Origin: an uncultured Halieaceae bacterium
GTDB taxonomy: Bacteria > Pseudomonadota > Gammaproteobacteria > Pseudomonadales > Halieaceae
Assembly (NCBI GenBank): GCA_938045215.1
Contig: CALINF010000045.1
Span: 1 to 16,447, forward strand
Direction: 5' to 3'
Length of the DNA stretch: 16,447 nucleotides
Below the pieces are notes generated by a model. The model saw only the letters and a program-made list of their open reading frames with translations, searched no databases and had not been told where the DNA came from. Every line of letters starts with the position of its first letter. Within the stretch, counting starts at the first letter, position 1. Below, piece by piece: positions 6,413 to 13,473 of the stretch. Both the position numbers and the translations under genes were made by a program.

Positions 6413-8344
6413 CTAGTACAAGCTTGTGAGCTCAGTTTCCGTAAGCAGTGGAGCTTCACTCCCCTGCAAGTACGCAAACACCACGTTATAGGACAGTACG
6501 GCCTGTACATAGTTGCGCGTTTCCCGAAACGGAATGGTTTCAACCCAGAGCTCTACAGACAGTCGCTCATCTCCACTATTGCGCCATCGGTCTACGCGGT
6601 GCGGGCCGGCATTGTAAGCCGCGAGTGCAAAAATTCGGTTGCCATCAAAACGATCAAGCAACTGGCGGTAATAGGCGCTCCCAAGCAGCACATTGTGCTC
6701 CACGTCGTACAGCGCGCCAGTGCTGTGGCTACGGCCAATTTGTGAGGCAACCTGCTTGCCCGTCGCCGGCATGACCTGCATGAGACCGCGTGCGCCTACC
6801 GGCGAACGCGCCAGGGGGAAGAATGCACTTTCACGCCGGGCGATCGCCATAAGTTCGGTCGGGGGCACCCGCTGCACATCGCCAAAGTGGCTAAATGTAT
6901 CCTGATAGGGCATCGGGAAACGCAGATCCAGTGCATCCCAGGCCTTGGCCCTGTTGGCCGCATCAATTGCCATGCGAAACCAACCGCGCTCGGAGGCCAT
7001 CACGGCCAACGCCTGCTGCTCGCTCTCTCTATCGCCGATCACCTTGTACCACTCGGAATGTGCGAGCTGCTCTTCATCGTGAAAATACAATTCCTCGATG
7101 CGTTGCACCGCCGGAAGGCTCTCCAGCGGCTCCTTGGCTCCTACATCAACAACAATGGTGCGATGCTCAAAGCTATAAGGCTGCCCTAACCGGTCTGCAG
7201 CCAGAAAACCGTAGTAGCCTCGCTCTTTGGCTACCACCGCCAGCAGCTCACTAGCGGCCTGAGTGTCTCCCGTTTCGTTCAAGGCCATTGCCCGCCAATA
7301 GCGCCATACAGGTTCTTCCTGTTGCTCTGCTGTGAGCTTCACCAAGGTCGTCAGCACATCGCTCCAGGCGCTGTCTGCCAACGCCCACCGCAATCGGATC
7401 TCTGTCAGTTTATCTTCACCCAGACGACTCAAGGCTGTTTCAACCCAGGGTAGATTGGTGGCGGACTTGGCAAACAGGCTGCGCAGCGCGATGGCATATT
7501 CAACCGTGTGCCGCTGTTCCTTGGAAAAATCAATCGAGCCTTGGTAGTGCAGCCAGTAATCCAGCGCTTTTTCCGGGCTATAGCGCGCCAGGTACGCCAC
7601 CCCATGGGAGGCAATATCGGCGGAGTAAGGGGAATCACCCGGCAGTGACTGTTGCCGCATTTGCTGCGGCTTGCGGTACACAGCCAGGAGCTTTTCTGAC
7701 CAGGGGGTAAGCTCAGGCGAGCCTTTGCGTGCGACATAGCCCAACAATGAACGTTGGCGTGCGTCGAACGCCTTGAGCATCCGCGACCAGACCACGTCAT
7801 CTTCCAGCTGCCCTGCCTTCAACCAACTGGCAAACAGCGGATCACATTCCTTGGGCCTGGATTCGCCATGGTTCCACAACCTTTCGGCTCCCTCCCAGGC
7901 AGCCAACTCATCACCGGTAGCCAGCAATGCTCGAAAGTAGTAACACTTCAGTCCGATGCTATTGGGCTCGCGCGGCATGACGGATAAAAAATCATTCCAG
8001 CGCCTGTCTTTACCGGCTCTGTTCAGATACACAGAGAGAAACCGATTGGGCAATGGGGAGTCTTCGCTCATGCTCAAGAACTGACGGGCCTCGGCGGGGC
8101 GCACCTGGGCGGGACTACGACTGTATCTGGAGTAATCAAGGTAGATGGCGAGCGGGTAATCATTGAGATCGCTGCGCAAGCGATCGTATTCGGTCCACCG
8201 ACCCCGGTCGATAGCCACGATGGCGTCATCGTATTTGTCACGTTCAGGCAGCAACTGCACGGGAGCCGCTGCCAGATCAACACCGACCGTCAGAACAACT
8301 GCCGCACAAAGCCCTCGTAATGACAGTTGGTACCGCACCCACAC
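6413..8344 (-). CDS. slt: Soluble lytic murein transglycosylase (Slt70-like)
   Basis: This 643-residue periplasmic enzyme cleaves the glycan strands of peptidoglycan with formation of 1,6-anhydromuramic acid. It has a signal peptide (about 1-27, ending LAAA), a long all-helical superhelical domain (about 30-480) as in E. coli Slt70, and a C-terminal GH23 lysozyme-like domain. In the latter, E505 in ARRESAF is the catalytic acid, followed by GARGLMQVMPATG, YNAGPHRV, and a C-terminal ETRNYVQAVLSYN motif. The length is typical. The start is GTG, supported by AGAGGG about 5-7 nt upstream; the in-frame GTG at codon 3 is an alternative. It is divergent from the tRNA unit across a 234-bp gap. No confident promoter for slt was recognised there. 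It may be co-transcribed with arsS downstream. Confidence 0.96.
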   Translation of the reverse strand: MWVRYQLSLRGLCAAVVLTVGVDLAAAPVQLLPERDKYDDAIVAIDRGRWTEYDRLRSDLNDYPLAIYLDYSRYSRSPAQVRPAEARQFLSMSEDSPLPNRFLSVYLNRAGKDRRWNDFLSVMPREPNSIGLKCYYFRALLATGDELAAWEGAERLWNHGESRPKECDPLFASWLKAGQLEDDVVWSRMLKAFDARQRSLLGYVARKGSPELTPWSEKLLAVYRKPQQMRQQSLPGDSPYSADIASHGVAYLARYSPEKALDYWLHYQGSIDFSKEQRHTVEYAIALRSLFAKSATNLPWVETALSRLGEDKLTEIRLRWALADSAWSDVLTTLVKLTAEQQEEPVWRYWRAMALNETGDTQAASELLAVVAKERGYYGFLAADRLGQPYSFEHRTIVVDVGAKEPLESLPAVQRIEELYFHDEEQLAHSEWYKVIGDRESEQQALAVMASERGWFRMAIDAANRAKAWDALDLRFPMPYQDTFSHFGDVQRVPPTELMAIARRESAFFPLARSPVGARGLMQVMPATGKQVASQIGRSHSTGALYDVEHNVLLGSAYYRQLLDRFDGNRIFALAAYNAGPHRVDRWRNSGDERLSVELWVETIPFRETRNYVQAVLSYNVVFAYLQGSEAPLLTETELTSLY

Positions 8345-8533
8345 ACACCCTCTAGAATCTTTTATTGACGACTATCGTGTTGCCACCACCCAGCGGTGCG
8401 CCCCACTTTCACACGATCAGAGTGATAGGTGTCGCAGTGGAATGCAAGCAGTCCAGCGAAAATACCACTCACCTTAAAACGCCACCTCTGAGACAGTAGA
8501 TTCTAACGTGTTTAACAACCACAGGCACAAGGC

Positions 8534-8562
8534 TTGCTATCGTGGCGGCAGCACGGAATAAT
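8534..8562 (+). promoter_or_regulatory. Sigma-70 promoter of the tRNA-Arg/acyl-CoA dehydrogenase unit
   Basis: TTGCTA (8534-8539), a 17-nt spacer and AATAAT (8557-8562) lie at a distance that would start transcription about 10 nt before the tRNA. The sequence right after the -10 (TCACGCGCC) is GC-rich, as in the discriminators of growth-rate and stringently controlled stable-RNA promoters. It is the only good promoter seen before the downstream acyl-CoA dehydrogenase gene. Confidence 0.6.
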
Positions 8563-8578
8563 TCACGCGCCATGTCTC

Positions 8579-8655
8579 CCGCCCTTAGCTCAGCTGGATA
8601 GAGCGTCCCCCTCCTAAGGGGAAGGTCTCAGGTTCGAATCCTGAAGGGCGGGCCA
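8579..8655 (+). tRNA. tRNA-Arg (anticodon CCT)
   Basis: A complete 77-nt cloverleaf can be folded by hand. The acceptor stem CCGCCCT/AGGGCGG is perfectly paired over 7 bp. The D arm is GCTC/GAGC with a 9-nt loop. The anticodon stem TCCCC/GGGGA encloses the loop CTCCTAA with anticodon CCT. The variable loop has 5 nt. The T arm TCAGG/CCTGA encloses TTCGAAT. The discriminator is G and CCA is encoded. It reads the arginine codon AGG. The downstream acyl-CoA dehydrogenase ribosome site begins only 2 nt after the CCA. Confidence 0.97.
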
Positions 8656-8657
8656 TC

Positions 8658-8663
8658 AAAGGA
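8658..8663 (+). promoter_or_regulatory. Ribosome binding site abutting the tRNA 3' end
   Basis: AAAGGA lies 7 nt before the acyl-CoA dehydrogenase ATG and only 2 nt after the encoded CCA of tRNA-Arg. Maturation of the tRNA 3' end would therefore free an mRNA whose leader is only about 15 nt, and the site could be shielded in the unprocessed transcript. Confidence 0.6.
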
Positions 8664-8670
8664 AACCCCA

Positions 8671-9894
8671 ATGTTCGATTTCAGCCAGCAATCCGTGGAA
8701 CTTCAGGCGCGCCTAAGCGCATTTATGGATGAGCACGTTTATCCCAATGAACTTGCCTATGCGCAGCAGCTGCATGCTGCAAGCGATCGTTATGGCTACC
8801 TGCCATTGATGGACGAACTAAAGCAAAAAGCGCGCGCTGAAGGCCTGTGGAACCTGTTTGTCCCACCGTCTCTCAATCAATTTTGCGACCACGACGGGCT
8901 GTCCAATCTCGACTATGCACCGCTGGCCGAGATCATGGGCCGGGTACTCTGGTCGCCCGAAGTGTTCAACTGCAATGCGCCCGACACCGGCAATATGGAA
9001 GTGTTCATGAAGTACGGCAGCGAGGCACAGCAGGAAGCCTGGCTCAAGCCTCTGCTAAATGGCGACATTCGCTCCTCCTATGCAATGACCGAACCGCAGG
9101 TGGCCTCCTCGGACGCCACCAATGTGGAGCTGAGTATCCGCCGCGATGGTGACGAGTGGGTGCTAAACGGTCGCAAGTGGTTTATTACAGGCGCGTTATA
9201 CGAACGCTGCAAAATCTTCATCGTGATGGGCAAGTCAGATCCCGAAAATGCCAACAGACACCTGCAGCAGAGCCAGGTTCTTGTACCCAAGGGCACACCA
9301 GGACTGGAGGTCATACGTCCGCTCACCACCCTGGGTTACGACGATGCGCCGATAGGCCATGCTGAGTTGGTATTCAACAATGTCCGAGTGCCATTGGACA
9401 ACATACTGCTGGGCGCAGGCCGAGGATTTGAAATCGCTCAGGGTCGATTGGGGCCAGGTCGTATTCACCACTGCATGCGCTTGATAGGTGCTTCACAGCG
9501 TTCTTTAGAGCTCGCCTGCGAGCGAGCCGAGTCACGTTCTACCTTCGGCAAGACGCTTAGCCAACACCAGAGTGTGCGCGAAGACATTGCCAAGAGCTTT
9601 GCAGAAATAGAAATGATGCGGCTGCTGGTGTTAAAAACCTGCCGGCGCATGGATGAAGTCGGTGCCAAAGGTGCAATGGATCTAATAGCGGCGAGCAAGA
9701 TCAGCGTGCCCCTTATGGCGCAGACAATCATCGACCGCTGCATGCAGATTCACGGCGCCGGTGGTTTAACCGAAGACTACTGTATGGCCGAGGCTTTCAA
9801 CTATGCCCGCTGGTGCCGCCAGGCCGATGGACCTGATCAGGTCCATCAGATGGCGCTGGGGAAAATGGTCATCAAGCGCCACACACAAGACTGA
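8671..9894 (+). CDS. Acyl-CoA dehydrogenase, ACAD10/ACAD11-like
   Basis: This 407-residue flavoprotein of the acyl-CoA dehydrogenase superfamily has the substrate/FAD signature YAMTEPQVASSDATN (137-151), DEWVLNGRKWFITGA (161-175), GPGRIHHCMRLIG (261-273), QIHGAGGLTED (359-369) and ADGPDQVH (385-392). The last replaces the usual C-terminal glutamate motif with aspartates, as in the ACAD10/ACAD11 and FadE36-like group. This group acts on long or branched acyl-CoAs and, in animals, on 4-hydroxyacyl-CoAs. The usual partner, an APH-like phosphotransferase, is not adjacent here. The gene is the only plus-strand protein gene between two minus-strand blocks and appears to depend on the tRNA promoter. 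A hairpin follows its stop. A perfect 22-bp palindrome lies in its last part. The family call is firm; the substrate is unknown. Confidence 0.94.
   Translation: MFDFSQQSVELQARLSAFMDEHVYPNELAYAQQLHAASDRYGYLPLMDELKQKARAEGLWNLFVPPSLNQFCDHDGLSNLDYAPLAEIMGRVLWSPEVFNCNAPDTGNMEVFMKYGSEAQQEAWLKPLLNGDIRSSYAMTEPQVASSDATNVELSIRRDGDEWVLNGRKWFITGALYERCKIFIVMGKSDPENANRHLQQSQVLVPKGTPGLEVIRPLTTLGYDDAPIGHAELVFNNVRVPLDNILLGAGRGFEIAQGRLGPGRIHHCMRLIGASQRSLELACERAESRSTFGKTLSQHQSVREDIAKSFAEIEMMRLLVLKTCRRMDEVGAKGAMDLIAASKISVPLMAQTIIDRCMQIHGAGGLTEDYCMAEAFNYARWCRQADGPDQVHQMALGKMVIKRHTQD
9826..9847. repeat. 22-bp perfect palindrome inside the acyl-CoA dehydrogenase gene
   Basis: Two copies of the 11-nt half-site GATGGACCTGA in inverted orientation meet at a central TGATCA with no spacer. 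The palindrome encodes the DGPDQVH active-site segment. In RNA it can form a strong hairpin with about 9 bp and a 4-nt loop, roughly 50 nt before the stop codon. Confidence 0.9.
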
Positions 9895-9917
9895 CGAAAG
9901 GCGTACTAAGATGAGAA

Positions 9918-9938
9918 GGTCTGGCGTGCGGCCAGACC
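9918..9938. terminator. Hairpin between convergent genes, possible bidirectional terminator
   Basis: GGTCTGGC (9918-9925) and GCCAGACC (9931-9938) form a perfect GC-rich 8-bp stem with a 5-nt loop in the 56-bp gap between the convergent acyl-CoA dehydrogenase and MDR genes. No clean T-run follows on either strand (CTCC on plus, TTCTC on minus), so it may end transcription weakly or protect 3' ends. Confidence 0.5.
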
Positions 9939-9950
9939 CTCCACAACCCG

Positions 9951-10955
9951 TTAGATCTGGACGCAGATTTTGCCAAAGTGCTGCTGGGATTCCTGATGGC
10001 GGAATGCATCAGCCAGGTCCGCCAGCGCAAAACGCGAGTCAATCACCGGCTCCAGCCCATTAGTCTCCACTGCCGAGATTAGCTGCTGCTGGTGGGCACG
10101 GCTGCCCACGGTGATACCACTAATCACCGCATTCTTCTGGAATAACTCGGCAGTAGGCACCTCACCTGTCATACCGGTCAGAACACCAATCATACTAATG
10201 CAACCGCCAAAGGCGACGGCACGAATAGACTGAGGCACTGTTCCGGAACCACCGACCTCAACAACCAGGTCCACACCGCGGCCGGCAGTCAGTTCGAGTA
10301 CCCGATTGCCCCATTCGGGGGTAGACCGATAATTAATCAGATGATCTGCGCCCAGCTTTTGCAGCCGTTCGAGTTTCTCGTCTGACGAAGATGTGGCAAT
10401 CACATTGCACCCCATCATCTTGGCCAGTTGCAGCGCAAAAATGGACACGCCACCGCTACCCTGTACCAGCACCCAGTCTCCCGGTCGCAGCTGGGTTTCC
10501 ACCATCAGTGCACGCCACGCAGTGAGTCCGGCGCAGGTCAGAGTAGAGGCAGCGTCAAAATCGAGATTGGCAGGCATGCGGGTAAACGCATTGGCCCCCA
10601 TGGTGACAGACTGCGCGGCAAAACCATTGACATGGTCGCCCGGCACACCCAGTAGTTTGGATAGTTCGGGACCACCGTCGTGCCAGTTGGGGAAGAAACA
10701 ACTGAGCACCCGATCACCCGCAGCGAACTCTGTCACGCCCTCGCCCACCGCAGCGACCACCCCGGCACCATCAGACATGGGAATGCGCCCGTCATCCACC
10801 GGAATCATCCCTGCCACCACTGCGTAATCGTGAAAGTTCAGCGAGCTTGCCTTGATGTCTACCTGTATCTCGCCGGGGCCTGGTGGGACCGGTTCTATCT
10901 CGCTCAGGGTCAGATGATCAAGGCCACCGGGTTTTTTCAACGTTATCGCTTGCAT
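9951..10955 (-). CDS. NAD(P)-dependent MDR oxidoreductase (quinone oxidoreductase-like)
   Basis: This 334-residue enzyme is a medium-chain dehydrogenase/reductase. It has a GroES-like N-terminal domain (about 1-130, with SSLNFHDYAVVAG and the MSDGAGVVAAVG loop) and a Rossmann domain with the nucleotide-binding motif VQGSGGVSIFALQLAK (164-179). The catalytic zinc ligands of alcohol dehydrogenases and the structural-zinc cysteine cluster are absent, which points to the zinc-free quinone oxidoreductase/enoyl reductase side of the superfamily. The substrate is unknown. The ATG has an AAGGAAG ribosome site 7 nt upstream. The gene follows the CoA-transferase gene after 60 nt on the same strand, where a TAGAAT lies but without a good -35, so it may share that transcript. 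Co-location with acyl-CoA genes suggests reduction of an unsaturated carbonyl intermediate (inference). Confidence 0.9.
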   Translation of the reverse strand: MQAITLKKPGGLDHLTLSEIEPVPPGPGEIQVDIKASSLNFHDYAVVAGMIPVDDGRIPMSDGAGVVAAVGEGVTEFAAGDRVLSCFFPNWHDGGPELSKLLGVPGDHVNGFAAQSVTMGANAFTRMPANLDFDAASTLTCAGLTAWRALMVETQLRPGDWVLVQGSGGVSIFALQLAKMMGCNVIATSSSDEKLERLQKLGADHLINYRSTPEWGNRVLELTAGRGVDLVVEVGGSGTVPQSIRAVAFGGCISMIGVLTGMTGEVPTAELFQKNAVISGITVGSRAHQQQLISAVETNGLEPVIDSRFALADLADAFRHQESQQHFGKICVQI

Positions 10956-11015
10956 AGGTACTCTTCCTTTTTATGTGAATATTCTAAAATGAGAGATGCC
11001 ATCGATGAGTTTTGA

Positions 11016-12299
11016 TCAAACTCGCAGACGCAAAAGCTCCCGGGCGTCTTTGGCCAAACTCTCCTGAAAATCCGGGTGTGCGATCTCGATTAGATCCCGC
11101 GCACGTTCGGCGATAGAACGCCCGCGCAGACGCGCCACGCCAAATTCAGTCACCACGTAGTCGACATGGGCGCGAGTCGTGACTACGCCCGAGCCACTGG
11201 CGAGTGTTGACACCAGGCGTGACAAGGCACCCTCACGCGCGGTTGACGGCAATGCAATGATCGACTTGCCGTGCTCTGATGATGTGGCGCCCAGGACAAA
11301 ATCCACTTGGCCCCCAACGCCCGAGTAAATTTTGTGCCCGAGCGAGTCGGCACATACCTGTCCTGACAGATCAATCTGGATAGCACTATTGATTGATGTC
11401 GCCTGCGGGTTCTTGGCGATCACTACCGGATTGTTCACAAACTCGGCATCCAGAAATGCAACCTCCGGGTTGTCATTGACCGTGTCATAGAGCGCCTGGG
11501 TACCCATGGTAAAACTCGTTACACATCTGCCGCGGGCAATTTTCTTACGGGAATTATCGATTGCGCCGGCTTCAAGCAGGGCCAGAACGCCATCAGCAAA
11601 CATCTCTGTATGAATACCCAGATGCTGGCGATCGTGCAGGCAAGCGAGCGCCGCATCAGGAATCGCGCCGATACCCATTTGCAAGCAGTCGCCGTCATTA
11701 ATGAGACTAGCGACGTGCTGGCCGACACGCTGCTCCACATCAGATAAGGCCCTGGCTTCATATGTGATCAGCGGCACTTCGTCCATAAACGCATGATCAA
11801 TGTCCTTCAGATTTATAAAGCTATCTCCATGCGTTCGGGGCATGAGCGGGTTCACATGGGCAATTATTTTAGTGGCCATCTGACAAGCGGCGGCCGTTGC
11901 TTCGACCGAAATACCCAACGAGCAGTTACCGTGTTGATCGGGGCTGGACACCTGCACCAGGGCAGTATCTACTCGCTGGTCACCGCGCCGCAGCAGCTTG
12001 GGAATTTCTGATAGAAAAATGGGCACATAATCCGCCCTGCCTTCGTTGATAAGCTGACGCGTAGCCTTGCCTGCAAAAAAACAGCGGTGTCTGAGGTGGC
12101 CATCCAGCGCAGGTACCGTAACGGCCTCGGCATGCTCCAGATGCAGCTGCATCATGGTCACGCCATCAAGCTGCAGTGCGTGTTCAGACAGCGCGTCCAG
12201 TAATACAGTGGGGGTAGCGGCCATCGAATGGCACCAGATGTTCTCGCCAGACTGAATAGCTGAAATGGCTTCCAATGCCGAGTTTGCAAACTTTTGCAA
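11016..12299 (-). CDS. Acetyl-CoA hydrolase/transferase family CoA-transferase
   Basis: This 427-residue cytoplasmic protein has the two-domain fold of the acetyl-CoA hydrolase/4-hydroxybutyrate CoA-transferase family. The N-terminal domain includes SSPDQHGNCSLG. The C-terminal domain carries the active-site motif GIHTEMFADG, in which E232 would form the glutamyl-CoA thioester. GQVCADSLGHKIYSGVGGQVDF and TEFGVARLRGRSIAERA follow. It exchanges CoA between a carboxylic acid and an acyl-CoA, or hydrolyses acyl-CoA. The start codon is TTG: AGGAAGGA lies a few nt upstream, and the next Met (residue 26) would cut into the conserved domain. A promoter with a perfect TATAAT precedes it. Succinyl-CoA:acetate transferase is an alternative name; the substrate cannot be read from sequence. 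Confidence 0.93.
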   Translation of the reverse strand: MQKFANSALEAISAIQSGENIWCHSMAATPTVLLDALSEHALQLDGVTMMQLHLEHAEAVTVPALDGHLRHRCFFAGKATRQLINEGRADYVPIFLSEIPKLLRRGDQRVDTALVQVSSPDQHGNCSLGISVEATAAACQMATKIIAHVNPLMPRTHGDSFINLKDIDHAFMDEVPLITYEARALSDVEQRVGQHVASLINDGDCLQMGIGAIPDAALACLHDRQHLGIHTEMFADGVLALLEAGAIDNSRKKIARGRCVTSFTMGTQALYDTVNDNPEVAFLDAEFVNNPVVIAKNPQATSINSAIQIDLSGQVCADSLGHKIYSGVGGQVDFVLGATSSEHGKSIIALPSTAREGALSRLVSTLASGSGVVTTRAHVDYVVTEFGVARLRGRSIAERARDLIEIAHPDFQESLAKDARELLRLRV

Positions 12300-12336
12300 T
12301 TAGTCCTTCCTGAGGCTGATGAATAACAGGACGCCA

Positions 12337-12365
12337 ATTATAGGATGCCATTGCACGTTTGTATT
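12337..12365 (-). promoter_or_regulatory. Promoter candidate of the CoA-transferase gene
   Basis: On the minus strand AATACA (12360-12365), a 17-nt spacer and a perfect TATAAT (12337-12342) lie about 38 nt before the TTG start codon. The -35 matches only 3 of 6 consensus bases, but the -10 is exact and the distance to the ribosome site is normal. Confidence 0.5.
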
Positions 12366-12392
12366 GCTCCTCGTCAAAGCAGGTCCTGCCAG

Positions 12393-12833
12393 TTAAGCTG
12401 CGTTGCGCACAACCATCGCAACCAGAAAGCACAAATGTACAAGCACAACCGCTATCGTCAGGCGAGTGCGCAAAACAACGTACCACCGAGCATTCTCAGA
12501 GGAATTGCGCTCAAACCACAGCAGAGCCAGATAGCCAAGCATCAGCAGTGTAGCGGCCAGCAGCGCCTGGGCCGTGAGCACACTCAGAGCCGCGAAGAGC
12601 ACAATACCATTACTCACCAGCACGCGGAGTATCGACGCGGCGTCAGCATCTGTCGACGCTGAACCCCATAAAGTTCCAGCCAGGAAGCACAGTATTGCCA
12701 GCGAGTAGATAACAAAACCTTGCTGGGACAAGGCCTGCAGATAATCCTGCGCGACCCCGGTACCCAGAGCAAACCCCACAAAGGGCAGCACACCGGCATA
12801 ACCAAGCCACTGCATCACAGCGCGGCTGTTCAC
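12393..12833 (-). CDS. DUF3429 family inner-membrane protein
   Basis: A small integral membrane protein of about 146 residues with roughly five hydrophobic segments. These include a first helix with WLGYAGVLPFVGFALG and a second with YSLAILCFLAGTLWG, the pattern I associate with DUF3429. The function of the family is unknown. I chose GTG at 12833 because it lies 1 nt after the stop of the upstream lipoprotein gene and has an AGGAG site 7 nt before it. A longer reading from TTG at 12860 has no ribosome site, and the ATG at 12815 is a shorter alternative. The stop-start contact implies translational coupling with the DUF3833 gene. A 93-bp gap follows and contains the promoter of the CoA-transferase gene. 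Confidence 0.85.
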   Translation of the reverse strand: MNSRAVMQWLGYAGVLPFVGFALGTGVAQDYLQALSQQGFVIYSLAILCFLAGTLWGSASTDADAASILRVLVSNGIVLFAALSVLTAQALLAATLLMLGYLALLWFERNSSENARWYVVLRTRLTIAVVLVHLCFLVAMVVRNAA

Positions 12834-12834
12834 C

Positions 12835-13410
12835 TCAGCTCTCCTGCGGACGTCGCTCAATCACTAGCAAAATCTCTCCCACATCAAACCCGAACTTAAT
12901 CATCCGCGATTCGTTCATCAGTACATCGGGATTGACCAGGTACATGCGATCATCCACCCGTATATCTAGCGTATCGCCCTTATAGGGGATCCGTAATACG
13001 TAGTCGAGAAACATACTGTTACCCGCGACAGTGACTACACCGCCTCCGACCACATCGCCAGCTGTGCCAATGTAGCGACCCGGGCCGTCGGGCGTGAGCG
13101 TCCAGACACGGCGATCTTCCTCGCCATCGTCGAAAATGAAGTCTTCTTCCAGGGTACCCACGCCATCTTGCCAGTAGGCGTTGATTTCAACATTGAAACT
13201 GCGGGTGACCTTACCACCGCGATTTTTGAGCACGCCATGAGCGGTTAGTCTGCCATCAAAGAACGTCTCGGGGACTAGCTGCGGCGTATTGGCTGCGTAG
13301 TCCTGTACCGTAATCGACGTACAGGCACCAAGCGCTGCCGCGATCAATACCACACCCATTAACCGAAAGATAAACCCACCCACAGACGCAACCCTCACAT
13401 GCCCAGCCAT
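12835..13410 (-). CDS. DUF3833 family lipoprotein
   Basis: A 191-residue predicted outer-membrane or periplasmic lipoprotein. A hydrophobic signal (about 14-29) ends in the lipobox LGAC with the lipidated Cys30, followed by Thr-Ser, so retention in the inner membrane is not signalled by Asp at +2. The mature part has the DUF3833 pattern: PETFFDGRLTAHGVLKNRGG, then RSFNVEINAYW, TLEEDFIFDDGEEDRRVW, and a C-terminal NESRMIKFGFDVGEILLVIE. In other proteobacteria DUF3833 proteins are often near cyclopropane-fatty-acid synthase/DUF1365 genes linked to oxidative stress; none of those is here. The next gene starts 1 nt after its stop. The start at 13410 has only a weak ribosome site. A later Met at codon 18 would give too short a signal peptide. 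Confidence 0.9.
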   Translation of the reverse strand: MAGHVRVASVGGFIFRLMGVVLIAAALGACTSITVQDYAANTPQLVPETFFDGRLTAHGVLKNRGGKVTRSFNVEINAYWQDGVGTLEEDFIFDDGEEDRRVWTLTPDGPGRYIGTAGDVVGGGVVTVAGNSMFLDYVLRIPYKGDTLDIRVDDRMYLVNPDVLMNESRMIKFGFDVGEILLVIERRPQES

Positions 13411-13473
13411 GCTTTACGACATTGTTACGGATGATTGCCCGATTTGGCTCAACAGCGCGCCCACCTATACGAC

